Positions 36,330-46,003 of a stretch of 64,000 bases of DNA are shown here, piece after piece (the stretch's first letter is position 1; each line of letters begins with the position of its first letter). A program made the translations under genes and the position numbers. The stretch spans positions 213,831 through 277,830 of the forward strand of contig NZ_JAKEVD010000001.1 of assembly GCF_022398325.1 (NCBI RefSeq), written 5' to 3'. The notes beneath the pieces are model-generated. The model had not been told where the DNA came from. It worked only from the letters and a program-made list of their open reading frames with translations, and did no database searches. The DNA is from Shewanella sp. Isolate13 (lineage in GTDB: Bacteria; Pseudomonadota; Gammaproteobacteria; Enterobacterales; Shewanellaceae).

Positions 36330-36572
36330 ATGAGAGAAACAAGTGAACGACAAGCCTTTATGCAAAAATTTAGCATCAGCCGGTTAAACACCAGTATTGG
36401 CATCATTAAGCTCGAAGGAGAGATCTGCCAAGGGCAAATAATCGCTATCAGTCAATTTTCGATCATGGGGACTGACGGCTGGCTTGAGTTAGATATGGCT
36501 CATCAGCACACACAGACACTCATCCAAAGGCTCCAAGCCGAGGTGGTTTTACATCTACGCGGCATTACGTAA
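36330..36572 (+). CDS. Small hypothetical protein
   Basis: 80 residues if started at ATG 36330 (AGG six bases upstream). An in-frame TTG at 36243 would give 109. The C-terminal part (FSISRLNTSIGIIKLEGEIC and onward) looks like a small beta-rich domain. No family recognised, no signal peptide. It could be a chance ORF. Confidence 0.4.
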   Translation: MRETSERQAFMQKFSISRLNTSIGIIKLEGEICQGQIIAISQFSIMGTDGWLELDMAHQHTQTLIQRLQAEVVLHLRGIT

Positions 36573-36721
36573 TCCAGCATAGATAAACTCAGAACTTGCA
36601 ACTTAACTCTATTTTCCGCCTTGTAAGAGCTTATCACTGGCCTGCGGATGCTTTCATTTAAGCAATCACTTCTTTAATATGTCGCCTGATTATTCACATT
36701 AGCAGCAAAGGCACATTACCG

Positions 36722-37300
36722 ATGAAATTATCCGCTTTAGATCAGCCACTATACGATCACCTCTATCGCGATATTCGAGAGTTCCGCATGACTTTCGACC
36801 TACCGATCGAGGACAGCAATACGCTAGATGATAAAGCCGATACGCTGCACACATCCTTAGCTATCGAAGAGCTCACCGAGCTGGCCGAAGCCGACAGCCG
36901 TGTAGAGCAGGCCGATGCCATCGTCGACTCTGTGTACGTATTGATGGGACGCTTGGTCCATCTGGGCGCAACTCAAGTCAGCGATAGACTCGAGATCAGC
37001 TATGTTATCGATCTCCTGCTGCACGTTGCCAAGAACCGTGAAATTGACTTCGTCACCTGTTGGGATGAAGTCCACTCGAGTAACATGAGTAAGGTGTGCC
37101 GTAACGAGCAAGAACTTGAAGAGACCATCGCCTTTTACGCTAAGCAAGGGGTGGAAATTGTCGGTAGCACTAAGGGCGACTTCATCATAGCTAAGTGCGC
37201 TAAAGACGTCGAAATGGCGGGTAAAGTGGTTCGCCAAGGCAAGGTACTCAAGTCGGTATATTACCGCCCTGCGGATCTAGAAAAACTCGTTAAGGCTTAA
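36722..37300 (+). CDS. MazG-superfamily nucleotide pyrophosphohydrolase-like protein
   Basis: 192 residues. AIEELTELAEADSRVEQADAIVDSVYV has the EExxE...ExxD metal-binding pattern of all-alpha NTP pyrophosphohydrolases (MazG, HisE, dUTPase 2). It resembles the phosphoribosyl-ATP pyrophosphohydrolase-like proteins of gamma-proteobacteria. The substrate cannot be read from sequence, and it is not in a his operon. The C-terminal third (CAKDVEMAGKVVRQGKVLKS) is outside the catalytic helices. Confidence 0.75.
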   Translation: MKLSALDQPLYDHLYRDIREFRMTFDLPIEDSNTLDDKADTLHTSLAIEELTELAEADSRVEQADAIVDSVYVLMGRLVHLGATQVSDRLEISYVIDLLLHVAKNREIDFVTCWDEVHSSNMSKVCRNEQELEETIAFYAKQGVEIVGSTKGDFIIAKCAKDVEMAGKVVRQGKVLKSVYYRPADLEKLVKA

Positions 37301-37506
37301 CCTTAAACTAGCCTAAGCCTTAAACCAAAAGGTTAAACCTGAGTAAGTAGTGACAATAGCCTCTGCTTACTCTTAGTTCCAGCATCGGCGCTACTGCGTA
37401 TATAGGTAAAAAATCGATATAAGCGGCATCAATTTCAGCAGATTTTGTACAAATAAAAGGCTAAGCTGGGAGCTATATTCACGTTTGGCAAACAGAGAGG
37501 CAAACC

Positions 37507-38430
37507 TTGCGAATTAAAATCATCCTTGTTAGCTTATTGCTATTGAGTTTGCCATTGTTCAGCATGCTCTCTGCTTCCGCATTCGCCAATAACCGTAGCA
37601 TTGAAGCCACAGCACACTTAACCACCCCCTTTAGCATTCCCCGCAGTCATACGGTGCAGATTAACGATCAAGAGCGCACCTATAAGCTCTATATCAAGCT
37701 GCCTAAGGGCTATAAAGCCTCGGAAAATAGAGACAGGTTATATCCGGTCATCTACCTCACCGATGCCATGTATACCTTCCAGATCATGTCCGGTGTCACT
37801 CGTTTCCCGATGAACTCAAAGCAGATGCAACCGGCTATCATAGTCGGGATCTCTTGGGAGCTTGGCCTTAGGAGTGATCACAGCCGCGTTAGAGACTACA
37901 CGCCTAGTGTCGATAGCAGTTGGAAGAAGGTCACTGGTGGTGCCGACCGACACATGCGCTTCTTACGAGATGGAATCATCCCCTATATGGAGCAGAACTT
38001 TCGCGTTGATCCCAGCCAGCGAACCTATGTCGGTAACTCTTTAGGCGGTCTGTTTGGCGCCTATATTTTGCTAAAGCAACCCGAGCTGTTTCGTAACTAT
38101 CTGCTAGGCAGCCCCTCTCTTTGGTGGCAAGAGCGACACTTTCTGACTCAGTTCGCCAAGAATATCGCTTCACTCAAGGAGATCGATGCCAATGTCTTTA
38201 TCGGCATCGGTGCACTAGAGCATAACGGTGAAGGTGGGGACTCAGAACACGATATGGTGGCCGACGCTCAGCACTTTAAGGCGTTACTGAACAATCTTGA
38301 AGTGAACAACCCCGATTTAAACAGCAAGCTATTAATTATCGGTGAAGCTCATCACGCCACCGCGTTCGCGACTTCGGCCATTCATGGTATGGACTGGTTG
38401 TTTAATCACGAGGTGGGGGTTAGCCAGTAG
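37507..38430 (+). CDS. Secreted alpha/beta-hydrolase, esterase D/IroE-like
   Basis: 307 residues with a signal peptide (1-27, ending SAFA). The start codon is TTG behind GAGG. No internal ATG preserves the signal. The nucleophile motif is YVGNSLGG (Ser178), and a candidate catalytic histidine lies in EAHHATAF. Overall similarity is to the putative esterase family containing trilactone siderophore esterases and S-formylglutathione hydrolases. The natural substrate is unknown. No siderophore genes are nearby. Confidence 0.8.
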   Translation: MRIKIILVSLLLLSLPLFSMLSASAFANNRSIEATAHLTTPFSIPRSHTVQINDQERTYKLYIKLPKGYKASENRDRLYPVIYLTDAMYTFQIMSGVTRFPMNSKQMQPAIIVGISWELGLRSDHSRVRDYTPSVDSSWKKVTGGADRHMRFLRDGIIPYMEQNFRVDPSQRTYVGNSLGGLFGAYILLKQPELFRNYLLGSPSLWWQERHFLTQFAKNIASLKEIDANVFIGIGALEHNGEGGDSEHDMVADAQHFKALLNNLEVNNPDLNSKLLIIGEAHHATAFATSAIHGMDWLFNHEVGVSQ

Positions 38431-38435
38431 GCATG

Positions 38436-38966
38436 CTAGCCGATATTGCGCTGCTCAATCTTTAGGATACAAGGTGTCTTGAGCCGAACTCTCGCACTCT
38501 TATGGATCAGCTCATACTCGTACCAATAGATATATAACCGCAGCTCGATATTGTCACTAAATTGATTGCTGTTATAGAAATCGCGATAGCAGCGACTGTG
38601 CTTTAAGTAGCCGCTGTGGTAGAGCTTTAGGATCCGCTCACCGATATGGATTTCGCGAAAATCTATGCCATAACGAGAGCTATGAGGAAAGTGATACTCA
38701 CCGTAGCGGTACTCACCATTGAGCACCTCAATATTCTTCCCCATCGTCAATAACGAGCTGATTTGCAGGGCATCGACTCGACTGGTTAAACACAAGCCCA
38801 TTAACGTAACACAGCTAACGATGGCCAGACTCCAACGTAAGAAGCCTTGCGCCTTAAGGCGACAAACCAACAACCAAATAAGCAAGATAAAAACCGCGAT
38901 AAGCAGTAAGCCTAATTCATAGTGCGCCCACTGGTCTGCTTCATAAGCGGTAACCCAAGATGACAT
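38436..38966 (-). CDS. Hypothetical two-helix membrane protein
   Basis: 176 residues from ATG 38966 (GGGGG upstream; an in-frame ATG at 38984 is less likely). Membrane helices lie near 18-37 and 46-64, then a soluble domain rich in Tyr, Arg and His (NGEYRYGEYHFPHSSRYGID). I do not recognise a family. Convergent with the esterase, only five bases between stops. Confidence 0.6.
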   Translation of the reverse strand: MSSWVTAYEADQWAHYELGLLLIAVFILLIWLLVCRLKAQGFLRWSLAIVSCVTLMGLCLTSRVDALQISSLLTMGKNIEVLNGEYRYGEYHFPHSSRYGIDFREIHIGERILKLYHSGYLKHSRCYRDFYNSNQFSDNIELRLYIYWYEYELIHKSARVRLKTPCILKIEQRNIG

Positions 38967-39309
38967 TATTCCCCCCTGTCGCATTCAAATCCATTTGTAA
39001 CTTTAGATAGCATGACCGAAACAATGCTCCTCACGGCACTAATTAAGACAGTTAAGCGTAACTGCCTCAGCTTAATGAGCTCAGATTAACGGCCTCTGTC
39101 TCAGCTTAGTTATCCGAGCATCGCAGATACTTAATGTCCTGCTGTGAACCTTTAAAGTCTTAGTGATAAGTATAGTCAGGGATCTTCAGTGCGCAGGTAT
39201 ACGAAAGTGCGCTTGAGCGCAGATAGGGCACTGCCAGATTGAATCTCTGTGGATATCAAACATAAAAAACGCCTCTAGTGAGAGGCGTTTTTTATGTTAA
39301 GCAAAGGGA
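38967..39309. other. Intergenic region between a membrane protein gene and ubiA
   Basis: 343 bases. The only clear feature is the bidirectional terminator at 39264-39293. The remainder shows no reading frame or repeat. Confidence 0.5.
39264..39293 (-). terminator. Bidirectional terminator after ubiA
   Basis: Stem ACGCCTCT/AGAGGCGT with loop AGTG, flanked by six A and six T residues. It sits 17 bases beyond the ubiA stop. Confidence 0.9.
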
Positions 39310-40176
39310 CTAACCTAACACTAAATAATCCAGCGTCAGCGCGGCAAATAACACCATGCCAGCCCAGTTATTATTGAGAAAAGCGGTAAAACATGGCGCA
39401 CGTTCACGGCCATAGATCAGCTTTTGTTGGTACAGGCCGAAGCCAATAAAGGCCGCAATGCCTAAGGCGTAGATCTCGCCTCGTCCAGCCACTAGCCCCG
39501 CGATAATAAAACAGCTCAGTGCCGCGAGTTGAAAAGCCCCGATGATATGTCTGTCATAGCGGCCAAACAAAATGGCGGTCGATTTGATGCCAACTTTTAG
39601 ATCATCGTCTCTGTCTACCATGGCATACATGGTGTCGTACGCCACCGTCCAGCACCAGTTAGCGGCAAATAACCACCACGCCTCGGCAGGAACCGTCCCC
39701 GTTTGCGCCGCGTAGGCCATAGGGATAGACCAGCTCCACACTGTGCCGAGAAACATCTGCGGCATATTGGTATAACGCTTGGTAAAGGGGTAGATGATGG
39801 TAAGAATAATACCGACAACGGAGAGTTTAACGACTAAAGGGTTAAGCAGCAGCACTAGTCCAAAGGCAAATAGCGCCATAACGACAAATAGCAACAGCGC
39901 TTCTTTACTGGAGATCTCACCACTGGCTAACGGCCTAGCTTTAGTACGCTCCACATGGGAGTCGAGATCCCTATCGGCATAGTCGTTGATGATGCAGCCA
40001 CAGGCTCGCATTACCACCACTCCGATAACAAAGATGATAAAGACTTTAAGATCGGGTAAGCCAGCTGCGGCAAAAGTTAAGGCCATCAAACAAGGCCATA
40101 ATAGCAACAAGGTACCAATGGGACGGTCCATACGCGCGAGTCGCATATAGACATCAAGTTTATCCCTAAGATTCAT
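39310..40176 (-). CDS. ubiA: 4-hydroxybenzoate polyprenyltransferase UbiA
   Basis: 288-residue inner-membrane prenyltransferase that joins the octaprenyl chain to 4-hydroxybenzoate in ubiquinone synthesis. The first Asp-rich motif [20 protein letters not shown] is intact and the second lies in [12 protein letters not shown]. About eight helices, normal length. No ubiC is adjacent, so it appears to stand alone with its own terminator. Confidence 0.95.
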   Translation of the reverse strand: MNLRDKLDVYMRLARMDRPIGTLLLLWPCLMALTFAAAGLPDLKVFIIFVIGVVVMRACGCIINDYADRDLDSHVERTKARPLASGEISSKEALLLFVVMALFAFGLVLLLNPLVVKLSVVGIILTIIYPFTKRYTNMPQMFLGTVWSWSIPMAYAAQTGTVPAEAWWLFAANWCWTVAYDTMYAMVDRDDDLKVGIKSTAILFGRYDRHIIGAFQLAALSCFIIAGLVAGRGEIYALGIAAFIGFGLYQQKLIYGRERAPCFTAFLNNNWAGMVLFAALTLDYLVLG

Positions 40177-40338
40177 ATATTAGGCTCTCCTACAACGTCT
40201 TCGGCCTTTAATTTTGTAACCGCATTATGACTGAGCTGTAACAGTATTCAACCAGTAATGAGATAAATAAAATCGGTGCAGGTTTTATCGGCTAAAAATA
40301 AGGCTGAGTCTTAGCTCAGCCTTAGTAAACCGTAACGG

Positions 40339-42504
40339 TTATAACGACTCCAAGCGTGCGTAAGCGATCACTAACCACTTACTACCTACATCGAAAAAGT
40401 TAACCTGAATACGTGCCTGTGCGCCACTACCTTCATAGTTAGTCACCGTGCCCTCACCAAATTTAGGGTGCATAACACGTTGACCAATCTTAAAGCCTGA
40501 ATCATTAAAGCTATCATCTTGCTTGCTAAAGCGACTGCTTACTGCTGGCGCTGAAACTTGAGTTCGCATGCGGATCTCCTGCACATATTGCTCAGGGATC
40601 TCTTTAACAAAGCGCGAGGGTCTAGCAAAGCTCTCACGGCCATAAATACGACGTGATTCAGCATAGGTAATGTACAGCTTCTGCATGGCACGGGTCATAC
40701 CCACATAACATAGGCGGCGCTCTTCATCGAGGCGGTCGCCCTCATCTATCGCCATCTGACTCGGGAATAGACCTTCTTCTACGCCAGCCATAAACACCAT
40801 AGGGAATTCAAGACCTTTAGCCGAGTGCAATGTCATTAGCTGCACTGCATCGGTAAATTCGTCGGCTTGACCTTCACCCGCTTCTAACGCCGCATGAGAT
40901 AAGAAAGCGTTGAGCTCGCCCATATCTTCTAGATCTTCAGGCATCACAAAGCTACGGGCAGCGGTGACCAGCTCTTCTAAGTTTTCGACACGTGCACGCG
41001 CCTTCTCGCTCTTTTCTGCTTCATACATCGCCTTTAGACCCGAGGTTTGAATCACGTGGTCTGTCATGCGGTGCAGCGATTGCTCATCGGTGTCCATTCT
41101 CATGGCGATGATTAAGTCCATAAAGCCACGTACAGCGTTTGCAGCTCGGCCTGCTAGAACCTTCTCTTCTAGTAGGCGAAGGCTCGCTTCCCAGAGCGTC
41201 ATCTCCTGCTGGCGTGCCGTGGTACGAATGATCTCTAAGGTGCGATCGCCGATACCACGGGTTGGGGTATTTACCACACGCTCAAAAGCGGCATCATCAT
41301 TCTTGTTGTTGATTAGCCGCAGGTAACCCATGGCGTCTTTAATCTCTTGGCGTTCGAAGAAGCGTAGACCACCGTATATACGGTAGGCGATACCTTTATG
41401 CAGCAAAGCTTCTTCCAACACCCGTGACTGGGCGTTAGAGCGATAAAGAATAGCGCAGTCTTCGAGCTTACCCCCTTCATCTTGCCAATCGGTGATGCGG
41501 CCAACAATAAAGCGCGCCTCATCCATCTCATTGAAAGCACAGTACAGGCCAATCGGCTCACCGTCTTTATCATCGGTCCACAGCTTCTTGCCCATACGAT
41601 CTGGGTTATTGGCGATTAGCTCGTTCGATGCGTTCAGAATGTTACCGCTCGAGCGATAGTTCTGCTCCAAACGAATGGTTTGCGCGGCTGGGAAATCGGC
41701 TAAAAACTTATGTAGGTTCTCCACCTGTGCACCGCGCCAGCCGTAGATTGACTGATCGTCATCACCAACGATCATCACGTTAGCCGTTGAGCCAGCAAGC
41801 ACGCGGATCCAGGCATATTGGATGGCGTTGGTATCTTGGAACTCGTCCACTAAGATGTGCTTAAACCTATCTTGGTAGTGATCCAAAATATGGGGCTTGT
41901 TGAGCCATAACTCATGAGCTCTGAGTAAGATCTCAGCAAAATCCACCAGACCGGCGCGATCACAGGAGTCTTGATAGATCTGGTAGATCTTCAGTAAATT
42001 TTGCTCAATCGGAAAACCGCCCGCATCGATATGCGATGGGCGTAGACCTAGGTCTTTCTTACCGTTGATATAGCCTTGGGCTTGTCTTGGCGGATACTGT
42101 TTCTCATCCAAGTTAAGGCTCTTTAAAATGCGTTTGATCAGACGCAGTTGATCGTCTGAGTCTAAAATCTGGAAGCTTTCAGGCAGATTCGCATCTTTAT
42201 AATGGGTGCGTAGTAAACGGTGCGCTAAACCGTGGAAAGTACCTATCCACATCCGGCTCATATTGCCACCAGCCACTTTTTCTACACGCTCACGCATCTC
42301 TTTTGCCGCTTTGTTGGTAAAGGTTACCGCCAAAATGGCATAAGGGCTTTGCTGTTCAACCTGCATCAACCAGGCAATTCTGTGGGTTAACACCCGCGTT
42401 TTGCCGCTACCTGCACCCGCTAAAACCAGCATACTGGATTGTGGTGCTCCAACAGCTTCGCGCTGCTTGTCGTTTAGGCCGTCTAGTAAAGAAGATACGT
42501 CCAT
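40339..42504 (-). CDS. uvrD: DNA helicase II UvrD
   Basis: 721-residue superfamily 1 3'-5' helicase for methyl-directed mismatch and nucleotide excision repair. I use the ATG at 42504 (MDVSSLLDGLNDKQREAV), which has GGAGG seven bases upstream and matches the E. coli N-terminus. The ORF extension starts at TTG 42516. Motif I AGAGSGKT, motif II LVDEFQDTN, motif III GDDDQSIYGWRGA and a C-terminal Tudor-like segment (KIGQRVMHPKFGEGTV) are present. Confidence 0.96.
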   Translation of the reverse strand: MDVSSLLDGLNDKQREAVGAPQSSMLVLAGAGSGKTRVLTHRIAWLMQVEQQSPYAILAVTFTNKAAKEMRERVEKVAGGNMSRMWIGTFHGLAHRLLRTHYKDANLPESFQILDSDDQLRLIKRILKSLNLDEKQYPPRQAQGYINGKKDLGLRPSHIDAGGFPIEQNLLKIYQIYQDSCDRAGLVDFAEILLRAHELWLNKPHILDHYQDRFKHILVDEFQDTNAIQYAWIRVLAGSTANVMIVGDDDQSIYGWRGAQVENLHKFLADFPAAQTIRLEQNYRSSGNILNASNELIANNPDRMGKKLWTDDKDGEPIGLYCAFNEMDEARFIVGRITDWQDEGGKLEDCAILYRSNAQSRVLEEALLHKGIAYRIYGGLRFFERQEIKDAMGYLRLINNKNDDAAFERVVNTPTRGIGDRTLEIIRTTARQQEMTLWEASLRLLEEKVLAGRAANAVRGFMDLIIAMRMDTDEQSLHRMTDHVIQTSGLKAMYEAEKSEKARARVENLEELVTAARSFVMPEDLEDMGELNAFLSHAALEAGEGQADEFTDAVQLMTLHSAKGLEFPMVFMAGVEEGLFPSQMAIDEGDRLDEERRLCYVGMTRAMQKLYITYAESRRIYGRESFARPSRFVKEIPEQYVQEIRMRTQVSAPAVSSRFSKQDDSFNDSGFKIGQRVMHPKFGEGTVTNYEGSGAQARIQVNFFDVGSKWLVIAYARLESL

Positions 42505-42596
42505 TATTGCCTCCAAAAAATCAGGCGGGCAGTATAACAGAATCGACTAACTCGGGGATAGGATTCCCACAATGGGGTGGAGCGAGGAAGGAGAGG

Positions 42597-42634
42597 CTCC
42601 ATTACCGAAGTGAGCTTTCACTTCGGTAATGGAG
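42597..42634. repeat. Perfect 17-base inverted repeat between ridA and uvrD
   Basis: Arms CTCCATTACCGAAGTGA and TCACTTCGGTAATGGAG around a four-base loop. There is no T tract on either side, so it is not a textbook terminator. It lies 18 bases after the RidA-like stop and about 95 bases before uvrD. Confidence 0.85.
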
Positions 42635-42651
42635 TCAGGTTAAGACTAAGG

Positions 42652-43005
42652 TTAAGCTTTTTCTGCTGCAACCACAGAGATCTCAACCAATAGTGCATCA
42701 CGGGCCATCTTGGCTTCAACACAGGCACGAGCGGGTGCATGGCCAGCGGGTACCCATGCGTCCCACACTTCATTCATCTGAGCAAAATACTGCATATCTT
42801 TGATGTAAATGGTTGCCGACAGGATATGCTCTCTATCACTACCAGCTTGCTCGAGTAGGCTATCAACCTTTTCCAACATGGTACGAGTCTGCTCCGCAAT
42901 ACCTTGCTCAGCATCCTTAGCCACCTGACCACATAGATAGATGGTTCCGTTATGCTTAACAATGCGGCTCATACGGGTAGCAGTTTCAATTCTTTCAATA
43001 GTCAT
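42652..43005 (-). CDS. RidA/YjgF-family enamine/imine deaminase
   Basis: 117 residues from ATG 43005 ([20 protein letters not shown]). A further nine residues would follow from ATG 43032. RidA-type proteins hydrolyse reactive enamines made by PLP enzymes. The conserved arginine lies in [13 protein letters not shown], and the glutamate of LVEISVVA is present. It may be a RidA paralogue rather than the canonical 128-residue RidA. Confidence 0.85.
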   Translation of the reverse strand: MTIERIETATRMSRIVKHNGTIYLCGQVAKDAEQGIAEQTRTMLEKVDSLLEQAGSDREHILSATIYIKDMQYFAQMNEVWDAWVPAGHAPARACVEAKMARDALLVEISVVAAEKA

Positions 43006-43218
43006 ATTTAGCTCTTTCACTCGATTAATCATTCATAATTACAGTCATTTTCAATTAAGGTTTTCTAGGCCAACCCAAATTTACTAGTGAAAAGTAGCTA
43101 TAATTCAAACTGATGTTTTGTTACATTTGGCGTATTTACCATTTTTGAATTTAGGTCCTATACTTATAGCCAGCAGTTAATCAACGGATGTGATTTCTGA
43201 ACTTTTAAAGGACTAAAT

Positions 43219-43326
43219 ATGACTTATCCAATAGCCCAGCAAACATTCTCCAGCGTAGCTTACGCACCTAGTCCTAGACCTTGTCAGTTAACTTCACAAA
43301 CAGCTTGCTCTTATCAGCAGCCTTAA
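43219..43326 (+). CDS. Candidate 35-residue leader or small protein
   Basis: MTYPIAQQTFSSVAYAPSPR and so on, 35 codons, with a good ribosome site (AGGA eight bases upstream). It lies within the 380-base gap before the GGDEF-EAL gene on the same strand. It contains two cysteines and no membrane segment. It may be a leader peptide or a chance frame. Confidence 0.3.
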   Translation: MTYPIAQQTFSSVAYAPSPRPCQLTSQTACSYQQP

Positions 43327-43384
43327 TCCTACTCGATTCAGTCGAAAGAGATAAAGTTTCATTATCAAACTCTGGATGTGATGT

Positions 43385-45454
43385 ATGCAAATCAGTAATA
43401 AATTGACAATAAATCCATGGCTTCTTTGCCTTCTCATGACGATTTTGACCGTTACCCTAGGCATGCTTTGGATATTTAGCTCTGCATCACCAAGCCCAGT
43501 AATACAGATTATTATCCCCTTACTCTTATCGGCAAATATCGCCTTACTCGGCGGTCTCTGGCTACATTTCCACCAGCAGCCATCTCTGTCGAATGACGAC
43601 AGTGAGCTTGATATAGAACAGCTCCCTAAGACTCAGTCCAATGTCACTAAGCTCCACTCATTAAATGAATTAAAAGCAAAGCGAAAACAACTCTGCAAAA
43701 ACAGAACGGTCACAGCCGATCAAGATCTGATTCAAAAGGAAGTACAAACAAGTGGGCACCTGCTTGAGGCCGTGCTTGAGTCGGCAGCCGTTGCGATTTA
43801 TGCCATAGACGATAAAGGAAAGTGTATTTTTGCCAATCCCCTCTGCGCCCAATTACTCGGGTATTCCAGCCCCGCACAACTACTAAACTTCAATATGCAT
43901 GAGCTGATCTATCAAAGCAGCGCTTCTACTGAAGTGACACTGCAACTCGGTAATGGAGAGGTTAAAGAAGATATTTTTTGGCGAGCCGATGGCAGTAGCT
44001 TTCCTGTGGATTACAAATCGCAGCCTCTCGCGCTAAAGGACAACAAAAGTGGTGCAGTGATCTCTTTTTATGACAATAGTGAACGCCGAGAGGCAGAAGC
44101 GCTTATTCGCCACCAAGCCCATTACGATAGCTTAACCGACCTACCCAACCGTTTTTTAGCACTCAAGCGGCTCGAGCAGTTAGTCGAAGCCAGTGAAAGA
44201 AATGGCCAGATGCTAGCGGTTATCTTTCTCGATCTCGACGACTTTAAGAAAATCAATGATTCCTTAGGCCACGAAGCGGGCGATCAGCTCCTTATCAGCG
44301 CATCGAAACGCTTACTTAATGTCACCAGAGCCGAAGATACCGTTGGCCGTTTGGGAGGAGATGAGTTCATCATATTGCTAGATGGCCTATCAAGTGCCAG
44401 TGACGCACAACCCCTAGCAGAGAACCTCATTGGCGGGTTTAGAAAGCCTTTCTATATCGATAACAGACAGTTAGTCCTAACCGCCAGCATAGGTATCGCC
44501 ATCTACCCTAATGACGGCTTAACGCCATCCGAGCTGTTACGAAATGCCGACTCGGCCATGTATCACACCAAAAGCATAGGTAGAAATACCTACTCTTACT
44601 TCACCCATGCGATGAATAAAGAGGTGTCACGCCGCCTAGCAATTGAGGAACAGATCCACGGCGCTCTCGAACGGGGTGAACTCCGGGCTCACTTTCAAAT
44701 TCAACTCGATATCAGAGATGGTAGCATCATGGGCGCCGAAGCCCTGCTGCGCTGGAATAATCCGACTCTAGGTAACGTATCACCCGCCGAGTTCATTCCT
44801 ATTGCCGAGCAGACTGGAGTCATTGAGCTGATGGGCGACTTTATTCTTAAATGTGCGTTAGAGGCGGCGTCCACTTGGCAAAAGAAGTTTAATGACGACT
44901 TTCGAGTCGCCATTAACCTTTCTCCAAGGCAATTTAGAAATCCAAACCTAGTACAAAGCATCACAGACCTAGTGCACACATTCGGCATGCGCCCTGAGGA
45001 TCTGGAGCTTGAAATAACCGAGGGGGTGCTACTAAGTGGTCACGCCTATACCTTGGATGCCTTAAAACAGCTAAGTGATGCGGGTTTTTGTATCTCCATG
45101 GATGACTTTGGTACCGGTTATTCCTCACTAAGCTATCTAAGAACCTATCCATTTGAGATCCTAAAAATTGATCGCAGCTTTATTAACGATATGAACAAAG
45201 ACGGTAAGAGTAACGAGTTGATCATCGCCACCATCGAGATGGCTCACGCTCTAGGGATCAGGGTGATTGCCGAAGGGGTCGAGACTCAAGAACAGTTAGA
45301 TGAGCTTAGCTTTATGATGTGTGATTATGCTCAAGGCTTTCTGATCAGTAAGCCGGTGCCCTTCGAGGAGTTACTCGAAATTGGCACTCACTATAAGGAG
45401 ATCCACGAAAATCTTGCGACTCAAGACAACCCTATTCCCCTGACGGCCATGTGA
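43385..45454 (+). CDS. PAS-GGDEF-EAL cyclic-di-GMP signalling protein
   Basis: 689 residues. Two membrane helices (about 13-32 and 38-62) precede a charged linker, a PAS domain (about 125-235), a GGDEF domain (about 245-410) and an EAL domain (about 425-670). The cyclase motif GRLGGDEF is intact, with an inhibitory RAED site five residues before it. The phosphodiesterase motif GAEALLRW and DDFGTGYSSLSYL are also intact. Both activities are therefore possible. Which dominates cannot be read from sequence. ATG 43385 is preceded by a weak GGA. Confidence 0.9.
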   Translation: MQISNKLTINPWLLCLLMTILTVTLGMLWIFSSASPSPVIQIIIPLLLSANIALLGGLWLHFHQQPSLSNDDSELDIEQLPKTQSNVTKLHSLNELKAKRKQLCKNRTVTADQDLIQKEVQTSGHLLEAVLESAAVAIYAIDDKGKCIFANPLCAQLLGYSSPAQLLNFNMHELIYQSSASTEVTLQLGNGEVKEDIFWRADGSSFPVDYKSQPLALKDNKSGAVISFYDNSERREAEALIRHQAHYDSLTDLPNRFLALKRLEQLVEASERNGQMLAVIFLDLDDFKKINDSLGHEAGDQLLISASKRLLNVTRAEDTVGRLGGDEFIILLDGLSSASDAQPLAENLIGGFRKPFYIDNRQLVLTASIGIAIYPNDGLTPSELLRNADSAMYHTKSIGRNTYSYFTHAMNKEVSRRLAIEEQIHGALERGELRAHFQIQLDIRDGSIMGAEALLRWNNPTLGNVSPAEFIPIAEQTGVIELMGDFILKCALEAASTWQKKFNDDFRVAINLSPRQFRNPNLVQSITDLVHTFGMRPEDLELEITEGVLLSGHAYTLDALKQLSDAGFCISMDDFGTGYSSLSYLRTYPFEILKIDRSFINDMNKDGKSNELIIATIEMAHALGIRVIAEGVETQEQLDELSFMMCDYAQGFLISKPVPFEELLEIGTHYKEIHENLATQDNPIPLTAM

Positions 45455-45473
45455 GGCATGGCAGAAGCAGCAA

Positions 45474-45887
45474 TTAGAATTTACGACTGACCACGGCGCC
45501 ATTGTAGTCTAAGCAATCGATAACTCTCTGCTTCTGAACATTGGAGAGCTCGGATAACGGCATGAAACGGTACTCACTGTGTTCATCACTAAGCCTAATA
45601 CTGTCTTGGTCACTAAGTTCACATCGAAAGATAAAGGCCTGTGAGTCGTACGCTCGGTGGTAATAGACTCCGCTTAGGTAATTCACCTTAACGGCTACAC
45701 CTAGCTCCTCTTGGCATTCTCGCAAAAGTGCTTCGTGAATCGTCTCTCCAGGCTCTAAAGCCCCGCCAGGTAGCCCCCAGCGACAGTCACCATAGCTAGC
45801 CTTTAGTAATAATACCCTTGGATCTGATGAGCCGGGTTTTAAGATAACCGCGTGACTACTGAGTCTAAACTTATCATCGAATGCCAT
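45474..45887 (-). CDS. Nudix hydrolase
   Basis: 137 residues from ATG 45887 (AGGGG six bases upstream). An ORF start at 45926 adds 13 residues. The Nudix box GGALEPGETIHEALLRECQE continues as ELGV and fits GX5EX7REUXEEXGU. It cleaves a nucleoside diphosphate-linked substrate that cannot be specified. Convergent with the GGDEF-EAL gene. Confidence 0.85.
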   Translation of the reverse strand: MAFDDKFRLSSHAVILKPGSSDPRVLLLKASYGDCRWGLPGGALEPGETIHEALLRECQEELGVAVKVNYLSGVYYHRAYDSQAFIFRCELSDQDSIRLSDEHSEYRFMPLSELSNVQKQRVIDCLDYNGAVVSRKF

Positions 45888-46003
45888 CGGGCCCCTCTTA
45901 AGCGAATAGGAATAAAAACAGACCATTTACAAGTCCACTAATGAAAATGCTAGACCCTAAAGAAGGATCTAGCATCGTAATGAGTCACCTTTGGCCGAGC
46001 CCG

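Noticed and set aside
42505..42545. LexA box upstream of uvrD
   Set aside because: A CTGT half-site occurs in CTGTTATACTGC on the minus strand, but the second half does not match ACAG, so the site is not supported.
42597..42634. Rho-independent terminator of the ridA-like gene
   Set aside because: The stem is strong but no run of T follows on either strand.
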